64,000 nt of DNA from JAAXGI01 sp965206975 (GTDB lineage: Bacteria > Gemmatimonadota > Gemmatimonadetes > Longimicrobiales > Gaopeijiaceae): positions 2,666,001 to 2,730,000 of the forward strand of contig OZ242253.1 of the NCBI GenBank assembly GCA_965206975.1, given 5' to 3'. Below are positions 53,606 to 62,618 of this stretch, piece after piece; within the stretch, counting starts at the first letter, position 1, and each line of letters opens with the position of its first letter. The translations under genes and the position numbers were made by a program. Below the pieces are notes generated by a model. It was given only the letters and a program-made list of their open reading frames with translations, was not told the DNA's origin and ran no database searches.

Positions 53606-53989
53606 ATGTACGGTTTCTTGCTTGCGATCCTTCTCCTCGACGGCTTATTCTTGTCGGTGGTCATCCTCCTTCAGGCCGGGAAGGGAGGGGGGCTTGCAGC
53701 GATGGGCGGGAGCGTCACGGCCACCGACGGGCTCCTTGGCGGAAGGCAGGCGACCACCTTTCTCACGCGTGCAAGCTGGGTGGCCGGTGGGATCTTCATG
53801 GTCCTCGCCCTCCTCCTTGCGATCCTCTCCTCCCGTACGCAGCTGCCCGACTCGATTCTGCAGGAAGACCTCCAGCCAGCGGCCGCGCCTACGCCAGTCC
53901 TACCCGAGGCGGCCGCGCCGGCGACCAACCCCATCGAGGTAGGGTCCCCAGACGCCGGAGCGGAGGCCGAGCCTCTCCCCGAACCCTAA
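53606..53989 (+). CDS. secG: Preprotein translocase subunit SecG
   Basis: 127 residues. Two membrane helices with the SecG signature between them (VVILLQAGKGGGLAAMGGSV, then the short loop FLTRASW), followed by an Ala/Pro/Glu-rich tail of about 45 residues. Part of the SecYEG channel. Its place after tpiA is common. ATG 53606 chosen; GTG 53588-53590 is possible. Confidence 0.9.
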   Translation: MYGFLLAILLLDGLFLSVVILLQAGKGGGLAAMGGSVTATDGLLGGRQATTFLTRASWVAGGIFMVLALLLAILSSRTQLPDSILQEDLQPAAAPTPVLPEAAAPATNPIEVGSPDAGAEAEPLPEP

Positions 53990-54007
53990 CGCAGGTGAAT
54001 CGCAGCC

Positions 54008-55438
54008 GTGCGCACTGAAGTCCCCATGCCACAGATGGGTGAGTCCATCGCGGAAGGTACCGTTTCCAAGTGGCTTAAGCAGGTCGGTGACCCTGTGGAT
54101 CGGGACGAGCCGATCCTCGAGATCTCAACCGACAAGGTCGATGCCGAGATCCCCGCGCCGCAGGCGGGCGTACTGGCCGAAGTTCTCGTTGCCGAAGGGG
54201 AAACCGTCGAGGTCGGGACCGTCATTGCGTATATCGAGAGCGACGTCTCCGCTGTGCTGGGTGGGGCGGCCACGGCGGCCAATCCGGCACGAGCGAGCGA
54301 CCTTCCGGCATCGGCAGAGATTGAACGGGAGGGTAGGGAGGCACCAACCGTCGCGGCGACGGCGGATGGGGATGCCGAGTCGATCGGTGCGCAAGCCGGG
54401 GACGACACCGCCAAGATCACGGCTGCGGCTCGGTTGCGGCAGCGTTCCACGCCGCTCGTGCGTCGCATGGCGAGGGAGCACGGGATCGATCTCACGGCTC
54501 TGGAGGGCCAGGGGAGTGGCCACGGAGGTCGCGTCACGAAGGAGGACCTCCTGAGCTACCTCGACGGCAATCAGGGGGCGCCGACGGCCGTAGTGCCCAC
54601 GCCGTCTCCGTCTGGGGAGCTTCGGGTGACGCGCGAAGAGCCGCTCGAGATCGCCCCGGTCCCAGGCTCAGGTCTCTCCGAGGTCTGGAAGGCCTTCTAC
54701 GACCAGGTCGAGCATCCGGAGTTCCCGGTGCGCGAGGGCGATAGAGTCGAGACGATGGACAAGGTCCGGCGCCTGACTGCAGAGCACATGGTCCTGGCAA
54801 AGCGCGTCGCGCCCCACGTCCACTCCTTCATCGAGATCGACTTCTCGCGCGTGGACCAGGTCCGCCGGGAGGAGGGGCAGCGCTGGCTGGAGCAGGGCGT
54901 GAGGGTGAGCTTCACGGCCTTCGTCGCCTGGGCGGTGTCGAGGGCGCTCAGGGAGTTTCCCATGCTCAATGCGGTCGCGTCGGGAAACAACATAATCTAC
55001 CGAAGGAACGTCAATCTCGGGATCGCCGTGGACCTGGACCCAGGTCTCATCGTGCCGGTGATCCGCGATGCGGACGACCTCTCGCTGGCCGGGACCGCCA
55101 AGAAGATCGTGGACCTCGCCGAGAGAGCGCGGGATCGGCGTCTCGACCCGGGTGAGATTCAGGGAGGCACGTTCACGATCACGAATCCCGGCGTTCTCGG
55201 GACACTCGCCGGTATGCCCATCATACCCAAGGGAACGTCTGCGATCCTGGGCACCGGGGCCATCGAGAAGCGTGTGGTAGTGGTGGCCGACCCGCGGACA
55301 GGCACCGATACGGTCGGGATCCGGAAGCGGTCGATCTTCGCCCTGGGCTACGACCACCGGATCGTGGACGGGGCGGACGCCGCCCGCTTCCTTGCGCACC
55401 TCAAAGAGCGCCTGGAGGAATTCCCGAGCGACATATAG
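54008..55438 (+). CDS. 2-oxoacid dehydrogenase E2 (dihydrolipoamide acyltransferase)
   Basis: 476 residues. One N-terminal lipoyl domain (ISTDKVDAEIP, Lys43 carries lipoate), an Ala/Glu linker, a peripheral subunit-binding domain (STPLVRRMAREHGIDLTALE, then GGRVTKEDLLSYL), and the catalytic domain ending in GYDHRIVDGADAARFL (HxxxDG). E1 and E3 are not nearby, so whether it serves pyruvate, 2-oxoglutarate or branched-chain substrates is open. LipB follows 11 bases later. Confidence 0.93.
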   Translation: MRTEVPMPQMGESIAEGTVSKWLKQVGDPVDRDEPILEISTDKVDAEIPAPQAGVLAEVLVAEGETVEVGTVIAYIESDVSAVLGGAATAANPARASDLPASAEIEREGREAPTVAATADGDAESIGAQAGDDTAKITAAARLRQRSTPLVRRMAREHGIDLTALEGQGSGHGGRVTKEDLLSYLDGNQGAPTAVVPTPSPSGELRVTREEPLEIAPVPGSGLSEVWKAFYDQVEHPEFPVREGDRVETMDKVRRLTAEHMVLAKRVAPHVHSFIEIDFSRVDQVRREEGQRWLEQGVRVSFTAFVAWAVSRALREFPMLNAVASGNNIIYRRNVNLGIAVDLDPGLIVPVIRDADDLSLAGTAKKIVDLAERARDRRLDPGEIQGGTFTITNPGVLGTLAGMPIIPKGTSAILGTGAIEKRVVVVADPRTGTDTVGIRKRSIFALGYDHRIVDGADAARFLAHLKERLEEFPSDI

Positions 55439-55449
55439 GCAGGCCGCTG

Positions 55450-56235
55450 ATGGACGCGACGGATTCGGCTGCGGAGAGGGTCGGAGTCGCGGCAGGCGGG
55501 GCCGAGGGTGACGAGGCAGGGCCAGTAGTAGTCACGCAGGATACTCGTCGCTCCCGGGCAGTGTACGCGCGTTGGGCCAGGGTCCTGCCGTACCCCGCCG
55601 CCGCCCAACTACAATCCGAGCTGGTTCGGGCACGGAGGGGTGGCGAGATCCCCGATCAGCTCATTCTCCTCGAGCACCCGCACGTCATCACGCTCGGCTC
55701 CCGTTCGGACCGCTCTCACGTACTCGTGGACGCGACCGAAAGGGTCGCGCTCGGGATCGATCTCGTCGAGTCCGGACGCGGCGGGGACGTCACTTACCAT
55801 GGTCCCGGGCAGCTGGTCGGGTATCCGATTCTCGACCTCAAGCCGGATCGGAAGGACATCCATCGCTACCTCCGGGACCTCGAAGAAGTGCTGATCCGAG
55901 TCGCCCGGGCATACGGTATCTCTGCGGAGCGCGTCCCGGAGAGCACCGGCGTCTGGACGAGCGCGGGCAAGCTCGGCGCGATCGGAGTCCGCGTCTCCTC
56001 CGGCTGGATCACCTCCCACGGATTCGCGCTCAACGTGACGACGGACCTTAGCTACTTCGATCGGATCGTTCCCTGTGGACTCGAGGCAAAGGGCGTAACG
56101 TCGCTCGAGCAGCTGCTGGGTCGGAACGTCGCGATGTTGGACGTCGTGGAAGAAACCGCTGAGGCTTTCGGCAAGGTGTTCAACGCTTCCATCACGTGGC
56201 CCGACGATCCCGTCGAATCGGGAACTCGCCCATGA
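55450..56235 (+). CDS. lipB: Octanoyltransferase LipB
   Basis: 261 residues. GRGGDVTYHGPGQLVGYPI, VWTSAGKLGAIGVRVSSGWI with the catalytic Lys, and IVPCGLEAKGVTSL with the catalytic Cys. Transfers octanoyl from ACP to lipoyl domains. About 40 extra N-terminal residues may be spacer if the true start is downstream. Directly behind the E2 gene, its substrate. Confidence 0.93.
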   Translation: MDATDSAAERVGVAAGGAEGDEAGPVVVTQDTRRSRAVYARWARVLPYPAAAQLQSELVRARRGGEIPDQLILLEHPHVITLGSRSDRSHVLVDATERVALGIDLVESGRGGDVTYHGPGQLVGYPILDLKPDRKDIHRYLRDLEEVLIRVARAYGISAERVPESTGVWTSAGKLGAIGVRVSSGWITSHGFALNVTTDLSYFDRIVPCGLEAKGVTSLEQLLGRNVAMLDVVEETAEAFGKVFNASITWPDDPVESGTRP

Positions 56236-56755
56236 CGCGCGCCGTTGCGCAGAGAACTCTCCATGGAACCGGGACAACCTGAGTTCTTCATGATGCGTGG
56301 ACACACCGAAATATACCGGCGGGCAACCCGTTTTTCTTGAAGAACTGGGCAGAGAAGGCAGGACATGGCCCTTGCTCGCGGCAATCCGCCGACGATCGGC
56401 TGCCCGGGTCGGAAGTACCCGGACAACAACCCGCGGTCGTGCCCGATCCCTTGCCCGTAACCCACGCCGTACCACGTCTCACAACCTCTGTCGCGACGCT
56501 AGAGCGCGGTCCGCCACGAAGTGTTTTCCGAAATTGCCCGGGACTCATCGGATTCTCCGTGAAGGGGTTTGGACGGAGCAGCTCTCGTTCACGTGTTCCA
56601 CCGCTCGGGCCAGCCATCCGTCGTGGCGACAACAAGGATGACGGCTAAGCAGCATCCATTGCGACTCGTGGCTGACGGGCTGTTTTCGGTTCGTGTATCG
56701 GCGAGCAGGGCCCCTCCGCTCCCGATCCCACGGCACGTGCCGAGAGGGGTGTGCT
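56236..56755. other. Gene-free stretch lipB-rnhA
   Basis: No gene, RNA, repeat or clear terminator recognised in 520 bases. Several frames stay open but show no family. Confidence 0.4.
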
Positions 56756-57376
56756 TCACCCGCTCGAATGAGGAGCCGAATTCTCCCCGAAGTCCAGGTA
56801 TCGGCCGCTCTTCGCTCGCTCCCGGGCGAGCCAGTCCTCAAACCCGGATGCCACAAGATCCTCTGAGCGGTCCTGCTTCTCGGCTGCCCGAGTGGCCAAG
56901 TAGTCCGCGTACTCATTCCGGGCGTGCCCGGCGTGTCCCCGTACCCAAACCCACTCGATCCGGTGCCGGCCGGCTACTGCATCCAGCTCCTTCCAGAACT
57001 CCAGATTCTCGATGGCCCCGCCCCTGCGTTTCCACCCGCGGGCCTTCCAGCCCGGAAGCCATTCGGTCATCCCTCTCGTCAGGTACTGAGAATCGGACAC
57101 GAACCGCACTCGGTAGGGACGACTCAGCGCCTTGAGCGGTCCGATCGCACTCCTCAAAGCCATTCGATTGTTCGTCGTATCCGGGTCCGATGTCCAGTAG
57201 TCGTGGCGGCTCCACGCATCTCCCGTCCAGAACTCCACGAGAGCGGCCGCGCCGCCCGGGTTGGCCCGGCCGGTGAACTGGTTGCCCAGACACGACTCGT
57301 CTGCGTGCACCATCACTTCGAGTGCCGGGACGTCTTCGGCCCCGCATGGGGAGGGATTTCGGTCTGGGCGGGCCAT
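56756..57376 (-). CDS. RNase H-fold protein (RnhA-like)
   Basis: 206 residues on the minus strand. RNase HI fold: VHADESCLGN (Asp26), TTNNRMALRSAI, RFVSDSQYLTRGM (Asp95), WVRGHAGHARNEYADYLATR (His148, Asp158). The glutamate that normally follows the RM of TNNRME is alanine here (Ala73). Other core residues are kept. The insertion NQFTGRANPGG after the first motif marks a less common subgroup. May cleave RNA-DNA hybrids, or may have altered activity. Confidence 0.85.
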   Translation of the reverse strand: MARPDRNPSPCGAEDVPALEVMVHADESCLGNQFTGRANPGGAAALVEFWTGDAWSRHDYWTSDPDTTNNRMALRSAIGPLKALSRPYRVRFVSDSQYLTRGMTEWLPGWKARGWKRRGGAIENLEFWKELDAVAGRHRIEWVWVRGHAGHARNEYADYLATRAAEKQDRSEDLVASGFEDWLARERAKSGRYLDFGENSAPHSSG

Positions 57377-57517
57377 CGTAAATGAGGACGCGGGGGCAGC
57401 CTCGGTGTCGCCTGCGGACCACGAGGCTCGCCCGGGGAAGTAAGGGTGGCGAGCGAACGTACAGACCTGGCGCGTCAGATGGAAGGGCGGTGACCGGTCC
57501 GGTCGCCACTTCCTTCC

Positions 57518-57545
57518 TTGACGACCTTCCGTCCGGATCTACATT
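57518..57545 (+). promoter_or_regulatory. carA promoter
   Basis: TTGACG (57518-57523), 16-bp spacer, TACATT (57540-57545); 66 bases of leader before carA. The rest of 57377-57611 holds no gene. Confidence 0.55.
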
Positions 57546-57611
57546 CGTAAGCCGCTGCCGACGCCACGGCAGTAGGCCCTCCATGGGGACAACCTCCGAG
57601 TCGAGACAAGA

Positions 57612-58727
57612 ATGGGTCGAGGCGCGTATCTGCTGCTCGAGGACGGTCGGCGTTTCGACGGGATGACTCTCGGTGCCGAGGGCACCACATTCGGGGAAGT
57701 CGTCTTCAACACAGGGATGACCGGCTACCAGGAGATACTCACCGACCCGTCCTACGCCGGTCAACTCGTCGCCATGACGTATCCCCTGATCGGCAACTAC
57801 GGCGTGAACCGGGAAGACGTGGAGTCACCGTCCCCGAAGGCGGCTGGCTTCATCGTGCGGGAGGCAGCCCGCTCCTACTCTTCATGGAGGGCGACGGGGG
57901 GACTCCCCGAGTACCTGACCGAGCATGGGGTCGTCGCTATCACCGGGGTGGACACACGGGCACTCACCCGCCACATACGCGACCTCGGATCGATGCGGGG
58001 CGCGATCGCACCCGCGTCCGTCGACGACGCGGCTCTGCTCTCCCGGGTGCGGGGCCAGCCGATGATGGAGGGGCTCGACCTCGCGTCCGGTGTCTCGACG
58101 AGCGAGCGGTATGTGGTCCCGGCCGAGGGCCCGGAACGGTATCACGTCCTCTCCTACGACTTCGGGATCAAGGCGAACTCCCCCAGGCTCCTCGCAGAAA
58201 AGGGCTGCCGGGTCACGGTCATCCCCGCGAGTACGAGCCGGGAGGAGATCCTAGAGGAGGCGCCCGACGGGCTCTTCGTCTCGAACGGTCCGGGTGACCC
58301 CGCAGCCGTCGGGCAGGCCGCCGATACGATCCTGGCTCTCGCGAAGCAGGGAGTACCAGTGTTCGGGATCTGCCTCGGCCATCAGTTGATCGGCCGGGCA
58401 TTCGGAGCAAGAACCTTCAAATTGCCCTTCGGGCACCACGGTGTGAACCACCCTGTCCGGGCGCTCGACCGCGATCACGTCGAGATCACGTCGCAGAACC
58501 ACGGATTCGCGGTCGAGATGGCGGAGGACGGGACGATTCCCGGCGCCCCCGAGCTGCGCGCCACGCATGTGAACCTGTACGACGGTACGCTCGAGGGATT
58601 CGAGCACGTCAGCGGGAGCGTATTCTCGGTCCAGTATCACCCCGAGTCGGCGCCCGGTCCGCACGATTCCAGGTACCTCTTCGAGCACTTTGTATCCCTC
58701 ATGGAGGCTCGCTCCAACGCGCGGTGA
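57612..58727 (+). CDS. carA: Carbamoyl-phosphate synthase small subunit
   Basis: 371 residues. N-terminal domain (FGEVVFNTGMTGYQEILTDP) and class I glutamine amidotransferase with GICLGHQLIGRA (nucleophile Cys), and HPES with the catalytic His/Glu near the end. Supplies ammonia to CarB. carB is not adjacent; the next gene encodes HU. Confidence 0.96.
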   Translation: MGRGAYLLLEDGRRFDGMTLGAEGTTFGEVVFNTGMTGYQEILTDPSYAGQLVAMTYPLIGNYGVNREDVESPSPKAAGFIVREAARSYSSWRATGGLPEYLTEHGVVAITGVDTRALTRHIRDLGSMRGAIAPASVDDAALLSRVRGQPMMEGLDLASGVSTSERYVVPAEGPERYHVLSYDFGIKANSPRLLAEKGCRVTVIPASTSREEILEEAPDGLFVSNGPGDPAAVGQAADTILALAKQGVPVFGICLGHQLIGRAFGARTFKLPFGHHGVNHPVRALDRDHVEITSQNHGFAVEMAEDGTIPGAPELRATHVNLYDGTLEGFEHVSGSVFSVQYHPESAPGPHDSRYLFEHFVSLMEARSNAR

Positions 58728-58778
58728 CGCGACCGCGTGCCCTCTCGCCTGCCCGGATCGCCGCTCCCGGCGGCAGGG

Positions 58779-58807
58779 TTGCGACCCCGGTCAAGCCGCG
58801 TTACCCT
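58779..58807 (+). promoter_or_regulatory. HU gene promoter
   Basis: TTGCGA (58779-58784), 17-bp spacer, TACCCT (58802-58807), 92 bases before the HU start. No other feature between carA and HU. Confidence 0.5.
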
Positions 58808-58899
58808 AGCAACTTACGGGCTACCCGAGCCGTTCCGATCTTCCTGGCTTCCGTAGAGAACCGAGCCCGGTGGCCCTGGCCCTTTAACAGGGGGGAGGC

Positions 58900-59202
58900 A
58901 TGACGAAAGCTGAGCTCGTCGAAGGAGTGACCGAGGGGGTTCGTCCCTTCTTGACCAAGCGGGAATGCGCGATCGTGGTAGACGGATTCCTGGAGGCGGT
59001 GAAGCAGGCGCTGGCCCGAGGCGAACACATCGAGATCCGCGGCTTCGGCACCTTCAAGGTCCGTGAGCGGGGGGCCCGACATGCAAGGAATCCGCGTACG
59101 GGCGAAACCGTCTTGGTCCCCGCGCGAGAGGTCCCGGTCTTCAAGCCATCAAGGCAGCTTCGCAACCGCGTCTCGGCCCGACGTAGCACGGGCGAAAGCT
59201 AG
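58900..59202 (+). CDS. HU/IHF-family DNA-binding protein
   Basis: 100 residues. MTKAELVEGVTEGV, helix pair, then IEIRGFGTFKVRERGARHAR and NPRTGETVLVPAREVPVFKP: the DNA-clamping beta arms with their proline. Architectural nucleoid protein; HU or IHF cannot be told apart. Excellent ribosome site (GGGGGGAGG). Confidence 0.93.
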   Translation: MTKAELVEGVTEGVRPFLTKRECAIVVDGFLEAVKQALARGEHIEIRGFGTFKVRERGARHARNPRTGETVLVPAREVPVFKPSRQLRNRVSARRSTGES

Positions 59203-59299
59203 CGCGGGTTAGAACCCGGACGTCGCCTCCTCCGAGTCACCCTCCGGACCCCCGCCCGCTTGATTTAACGGACACTCTCTCCCCGGCGTCCAACTTCAG

Positions 59300-59869
59300 G
59301 TGACGGACGGACGAACTTCAGGCGGACCCGAGGACGCCGAACTCCTCGCGAATGCGCAACGAGGTGACGAACGGTCCCTGGACTTACTCGTACGTCGGCA
59401 TCAGGGAGGAGTCTACCGCTTCTTGCTCACCTTCTTGCGAGACGAGGATCAGGCAGCGGACGCTGCTCAGAATACCTTCCTCAGGGCACTCCGCCGTCTG
59501 GACGGCTTTCGCGGAGATTCTTCCTTTCGAACCTGGCTCTTTGCCATTGCGAGGAATGAGGCGCTAAGCCTGTCACGCAGCCGACAGCGACGCCGCGAAG
59601 AGCCGCTCGTACAGGACGATCTGGTCTCAAGAGAAGCGGATGCTCCCGACGAACTTGTGTTCCGTGCGGATCAGGCACGAAGGGTGCGGGAAGCGCTCGA
59701 GCGGCTCCCCGAGAAGCAGCGTTTGAGCGTGTCGCTCCGGCTCTTCGACCAGATGAGCTTCAAGGAGATCGGAGCCGTGATCAACTCGTCCGAAGGGGCC
59801 GCACGCGTAAACTATCATTACGGGACCGGCAGGTTACGGGAGTGGCTCGATGAGACTGACGAACGGTAA
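59300..59869 (+). CDS. ECF RNA polymerase sigma factor
   Basis: 189 residues. Region 2: DLLVRRHQGGVYRFLLTFLR, AADAAQNTFLRALRRL, FRTWLFAIARNEALS. Region 4: LPEKQRLSVSLRLFDQMSFK, EIGAVINSSEGAARV. GTG start. Overlaps the anti-sigma gene by 20 bases, so the pair is translationally coupled. Confidence 0.92.
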   Translation: MTDGRTSGGPEDAELLANAQRGDERSLDLLVRRHQGGVYRFLLTFLRDEDQAADAAQNTFLRALRRLDGFRGDSSFRTWLFAIARNEALSLSRSRQRRREEPLVQDDLVSREADAPDELVFRADQARRVREALERLPEKQRLSVSLRLFDQMSFKEIGAVINSSEGAARVNYHYGTGRLREWLDETDER

Positions 59870-60380
59870 GGAAGAGCCGGAGGCGAGGAGGGAAGGCCCC
59901 TCCTCTCCGTTGCCGGGCGAAGCCTCAATCTCGTGTGCGGAGGCGAGGGACCTCCTCCCCCTCCGGGACCCCGTCGATGTGAGACGGCCCGAGGTTGAGG
60001 CTCATCTTGAGGGATGCCCTGACTGTGCGGCCGAAGCTGCATTCGTGGGCTGGATACGCGGGCTCCGGCCCGAACCCCCGGCTACGATCCTTAGCGCCGT
60101 CGTCGAGCGGGCCCGACTCGAGGCGGAGCCAATGCACCCGCGGTGGGGTCGCCCGCGATGGCGCGCCGTGGTGTGGACGCTCTCGGCCGCGACCGTGGCA
60201 GGCCTTTCCATCGGGATCGGAGTCCTTTCGGATCGCGGCACCGAGTCGTTTTGGGGGCTCGCCCTCGAGGCTGAACCCGCGGTATGGTATGGGGACGAGT
60301 GGGTCGTCGCCGGAGGCCCCGTGCCCGAGGCTCTCTCCGACGAGCTCTTAATGGCTCTCTTGGAGGAGATGGATCCATGA
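59850..60380 (+). CDS. Membrane anti-sigma factor (zinc-finger type)
   Basis: 176 residues. The N-terminal cytoplasmic part has the ZAS zinc motif CAEARDLLPL ... HLEGCPDC (Hx3Cx2C). One transmembrane helix follows (WTLSAATVAGLSIGIGVL, about 107-126), then a 50-residue periplasmic tail. Should hold the upstream ECF sigma at the membrane until a signal releases it. Confidence 0.88.
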   Translation: MRLTNGKEEPEARREGPSSPLPGEASISCAEARDLLPLRDPVDVRRPEVEAHLEGCPDCAAEAAFVGWIRGLRPEPPATILSAVVERARLEAEPMHPRWGRPRWRAVVWTLSAATVAGLSIGIGVLSDRGTESFWGLALEAEPAVWYGDEWVVAGGPVPEALSDELLMALLEEMDP

Positions 60381-60886
60381 TGCGACGCGTTGCGGTGACG
60401 ATTGCACTCCTGTCGTGCGGAAGCCTCCCCGCCCTCGAGGCATCTGCCCAGTCGCGCGACCGCGGATCGTCTCAGAGCCGACGGGAAACGGTGGAGCGCA
60501 TCCAGGAGCGCTTCCAGAACAGGATCGTGAGGGAGCTTCGGCTAGACGAGGAGCAGCGGGAGGTCCTGCGCGAGGTGCTCTCGGCCTTCGCCCGCTCCCG
60601 TGCGGAACTTCTCCCCCGGCGCCGTGAACTCGAGAGGGAGATCCGTGAACACCTCGAGGGCGGGGGCGGGTCGGAGGACGTCGCGATGAATCTGATCGAG
60701 GAGATGCGCGCGCTCCGACAACGCCAGGCCGATCTGCTCTTAGAGGAAGAAGACCGGCTCCTCGAGGCGCTTAGCCCCTCTCAGGTCCTTCGTCTACAGT
60801 CCTTGAGGGACCAGTTCGGTGACCAGATCCGGCGGCTACGCGGCGACGTCGAGCCAAACAGGCCGGGGCGCGGTCCGCCCCGCTAG
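60377..60886 (+). CDS. Periplasmic Spy/CpxP-like (LTxxQ) protein
   Basis: 169 residues. Signal peptide (cleavage near ASAQ), then a long charged helical region with two LTxxQ-like repeats (LRLDEEQREVLREVL, LSPSQVLRLQSL), as in Spy/CpxP chaperones and ZraP sensors. ATG 60377 overlaps the anti-sigma stop. Probably both an output and a sensor of the ECF pathway (inference). Confidence 0.82.
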   Translation: MMRRVAVTIALLSCGSLPALEASAQSRDRGSSQSRRETVERIQERFQNRIVRELRLDEEQREVLREVLSAFARSRAELLPRRRELEREIREHLEGGGGSEDVAMNLIEEMRALRQRQADLLLEEEDRLLEALSPSQVLRLQSLRDQFGDQIRRLRGDVEPNRPGRGPPR

Positions 60887-61548
60887 ACCCAACGGGGCAG
60901 AGGTGGACTCCACTGACTGCGACCGGGCAGCCGTACGAATAGACCCGGGAAGCAGGACTCCTCGCTTGGAACCGCCGCCCCACCTGGACGCGACCGGGAC
61001 GGCCTGCGTATCGCGGGCACTTCACCCGTCGATCCGTCGTATACCGCGATGAACTGCGGAGTACCGCAAGCTCAGCCGGCCTGCGAGAGGAGTAAGAACG
61101 CCGTCTTTACGGACGCCGAACGGCCCCGAGCGTACGAAGAACCGTCGCGCCGTATCGGCGGATGTTCCCCGCCTCACCCTTCCGCGCCGGGATCCCGCTC
61201 GCACGGTTGTCTGCGTCGTCCATACACCCGCACGAGTCCTGTTCGAGCCCCCGTAGCAAGTTTGGCGGCGGCAAGGCCCCACCCACAGGGGGTTGGCAAC
61301 TCACCGGGAGTGACTCTGCCCTCGGGCGGCTGCGAACGGCTGAACTCCCGAGACGCGAGGACCCTCAAGGAGTTCAACTTGCCGTCTCATGGATCGCCCA
61401 CGGACGTACTCGCAGGCGTGGCGGCCGAGGCCCGGGCAATCTGGTGATCCGAGGGATCGACGAGGCATCGCCATCTCGACTCCGCACCGGGAAGTGACAG
61501 GGCCTGCGGGTGCGTTCTCGGGCACGTTGAGAGGCCTTCACGTGGACG
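60887..61548. other. Gene-free stretch
   Basis: About 660 bases without a recognisable gene or structured RNA. Open frames here (for example 61049-61447) have no domain, signal or ribosome site. Confidence 0.45.
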
Positions 61549-61577
61549 TTGACACCTCGGAAGGGCCAAAATAGCTT
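61549..61577 (+). promoter_or_regulatory. mdh promoter
   Basis: Consensus TTGACA (61549-61554), 17-bp spacer, TAGCTT (61572-61577), 44 bases before the malate dehydrogenase start. Confidence 0.6.
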
Positions 61578-61621
61578 CCGGCCAATCTTGCACTGGACAC
61601 CTTCCATTTTGAGGGGATTGC

Positions 61622-62545
61622 ATGAAGAAAATCACCGTCGTCGGCGCCGGTAACGTCGGCGCGACCTGTGCCCAGCGACTCGCCGAGATGGAGCTCGCCA
61701 GGGAGGTCGTCTTGGTCGACGTCGTCGACGGGATCCCCCAGGGAAAAGGCCTCGACCAGTGGGAGAGCGCACCCGTTGAGGGCTTCGATGCCCATGTCAC
61801 CGGATCGACCGGCTACGAAGCTGCGGAAGGATCGGAGATCTTCGTCGTGACCGCGGGCATCGCGAGGAAGCCCGGGATGAGCCGCGATGACCTCCTCAAG
61901 ACGAATGCCGCAATCATACGGTCCGTCTCCGCCGAAATCGCGCGCGTCGCGCCGGACACCATCATGGTCATGGTCTCGAACCCGCTCGACGTCATGTCCT
62001 ATGTGGCAATGGAGACGTCGGGATTTCCGCGCGAGCGGGTCATCGGGATGGCCGGGGTTCTCGACACCGCGAGGTTCCGCTCCTTTATCGCACTCGAGCT
62101 GAATGTGAGTGTCGAGGATATCCAGGCACTCGTGCTCGGGGGACACGGCGATACGATGGTCCCGCTCGTCGGCTACACGACGGTCAGCGGCATCCCCCTG
62201 GTGCAGCTGATGCCGAAGGAGAGGGTCGAGGCACTCATCGAACGGACCCGAAAGGGGGGGGCGGAGATCGTCGGCTACCTGAAGACGGGGAGCGCCTACT
62301 ACGCGCCGTCCTCTGCAGCGGTTCAGATGGTCGAGGCGATCGTCAAGGACAAGAAGAGGATCCTGCCCTGTGCGGCCTACCTCCGCGGGGAATACGGGCA
62401 GGACGGGATCTTCCTTGGGGTACCGTGCAAGCTGGGCGAGCGCGGCCTCGAGTCGATCATTGAGGTGGAGCTCTCCGACTCGGAGAGAGCAGAGCTCTCG
62501 AAGAGCGCCGACGCTGTCCGGGAAACGATGGCCGCCCTGGGGTGA
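61622..62545 (+). CDS. mdh: Malate dehydrogenase
   Basis: 307 residues, LDH-like type. ITVVGAGNVGATCAQRLAE (NAD), TAGIARKPGMSRDDLLKTNA with the substrate arginines, MVSNPLDVMSYVAM, and the catalytic His in VLGGHGDTMVPLVGY. TCA cycle. A TTGACA promoter lies upstream. Confidence 0.96.
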   Translation: MKKITVVGAGNVGATCAQRLAEMELAREVVLVDVVDGIPQGKGLDQWESAPVEGFDAHVTGSTGYEAAEGSEIFVVTAGIARKPGMSRDDLLKTNAAIIRSVSAEIARVAPDTIMVMVSNPLDVMSYVAMETSGFPRERVIGMAGVLDTARFRSFIALELNVSVEDIQALVLGGHGDTMVPLVGYTTVSGIPLVQLMPKERVEALIERTRKGGAEIVGYLKTGSAYYAPSSAAVQMVEAIVKDKKRILPCAAYLRGEYGQDGIFLGVPCKLGERGLESIIEVELSDSERAELSKSADAVRETMAALG

Positions 62546-62618
62546 TCGTCCGGCCTGACTTGGGCGCGGGCGGCACTGCGACGTCCGTATCGACCCCGGC
62601 GGGCGTGGGAGGGTGGCG

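Noticed and set aside
61228..61258. T-arm-like GTTCGAGCCCCCGTAGCA as part of a tRNA
   Set aside because: No matching 5' T-stem strand or acceptor stem; no cloverleaf on either strand.
61049..61447. 132-codon frame upstream of mdh
   Set aside because: No ribosome site, no signal or domain, and it overlaps other equally open frames.
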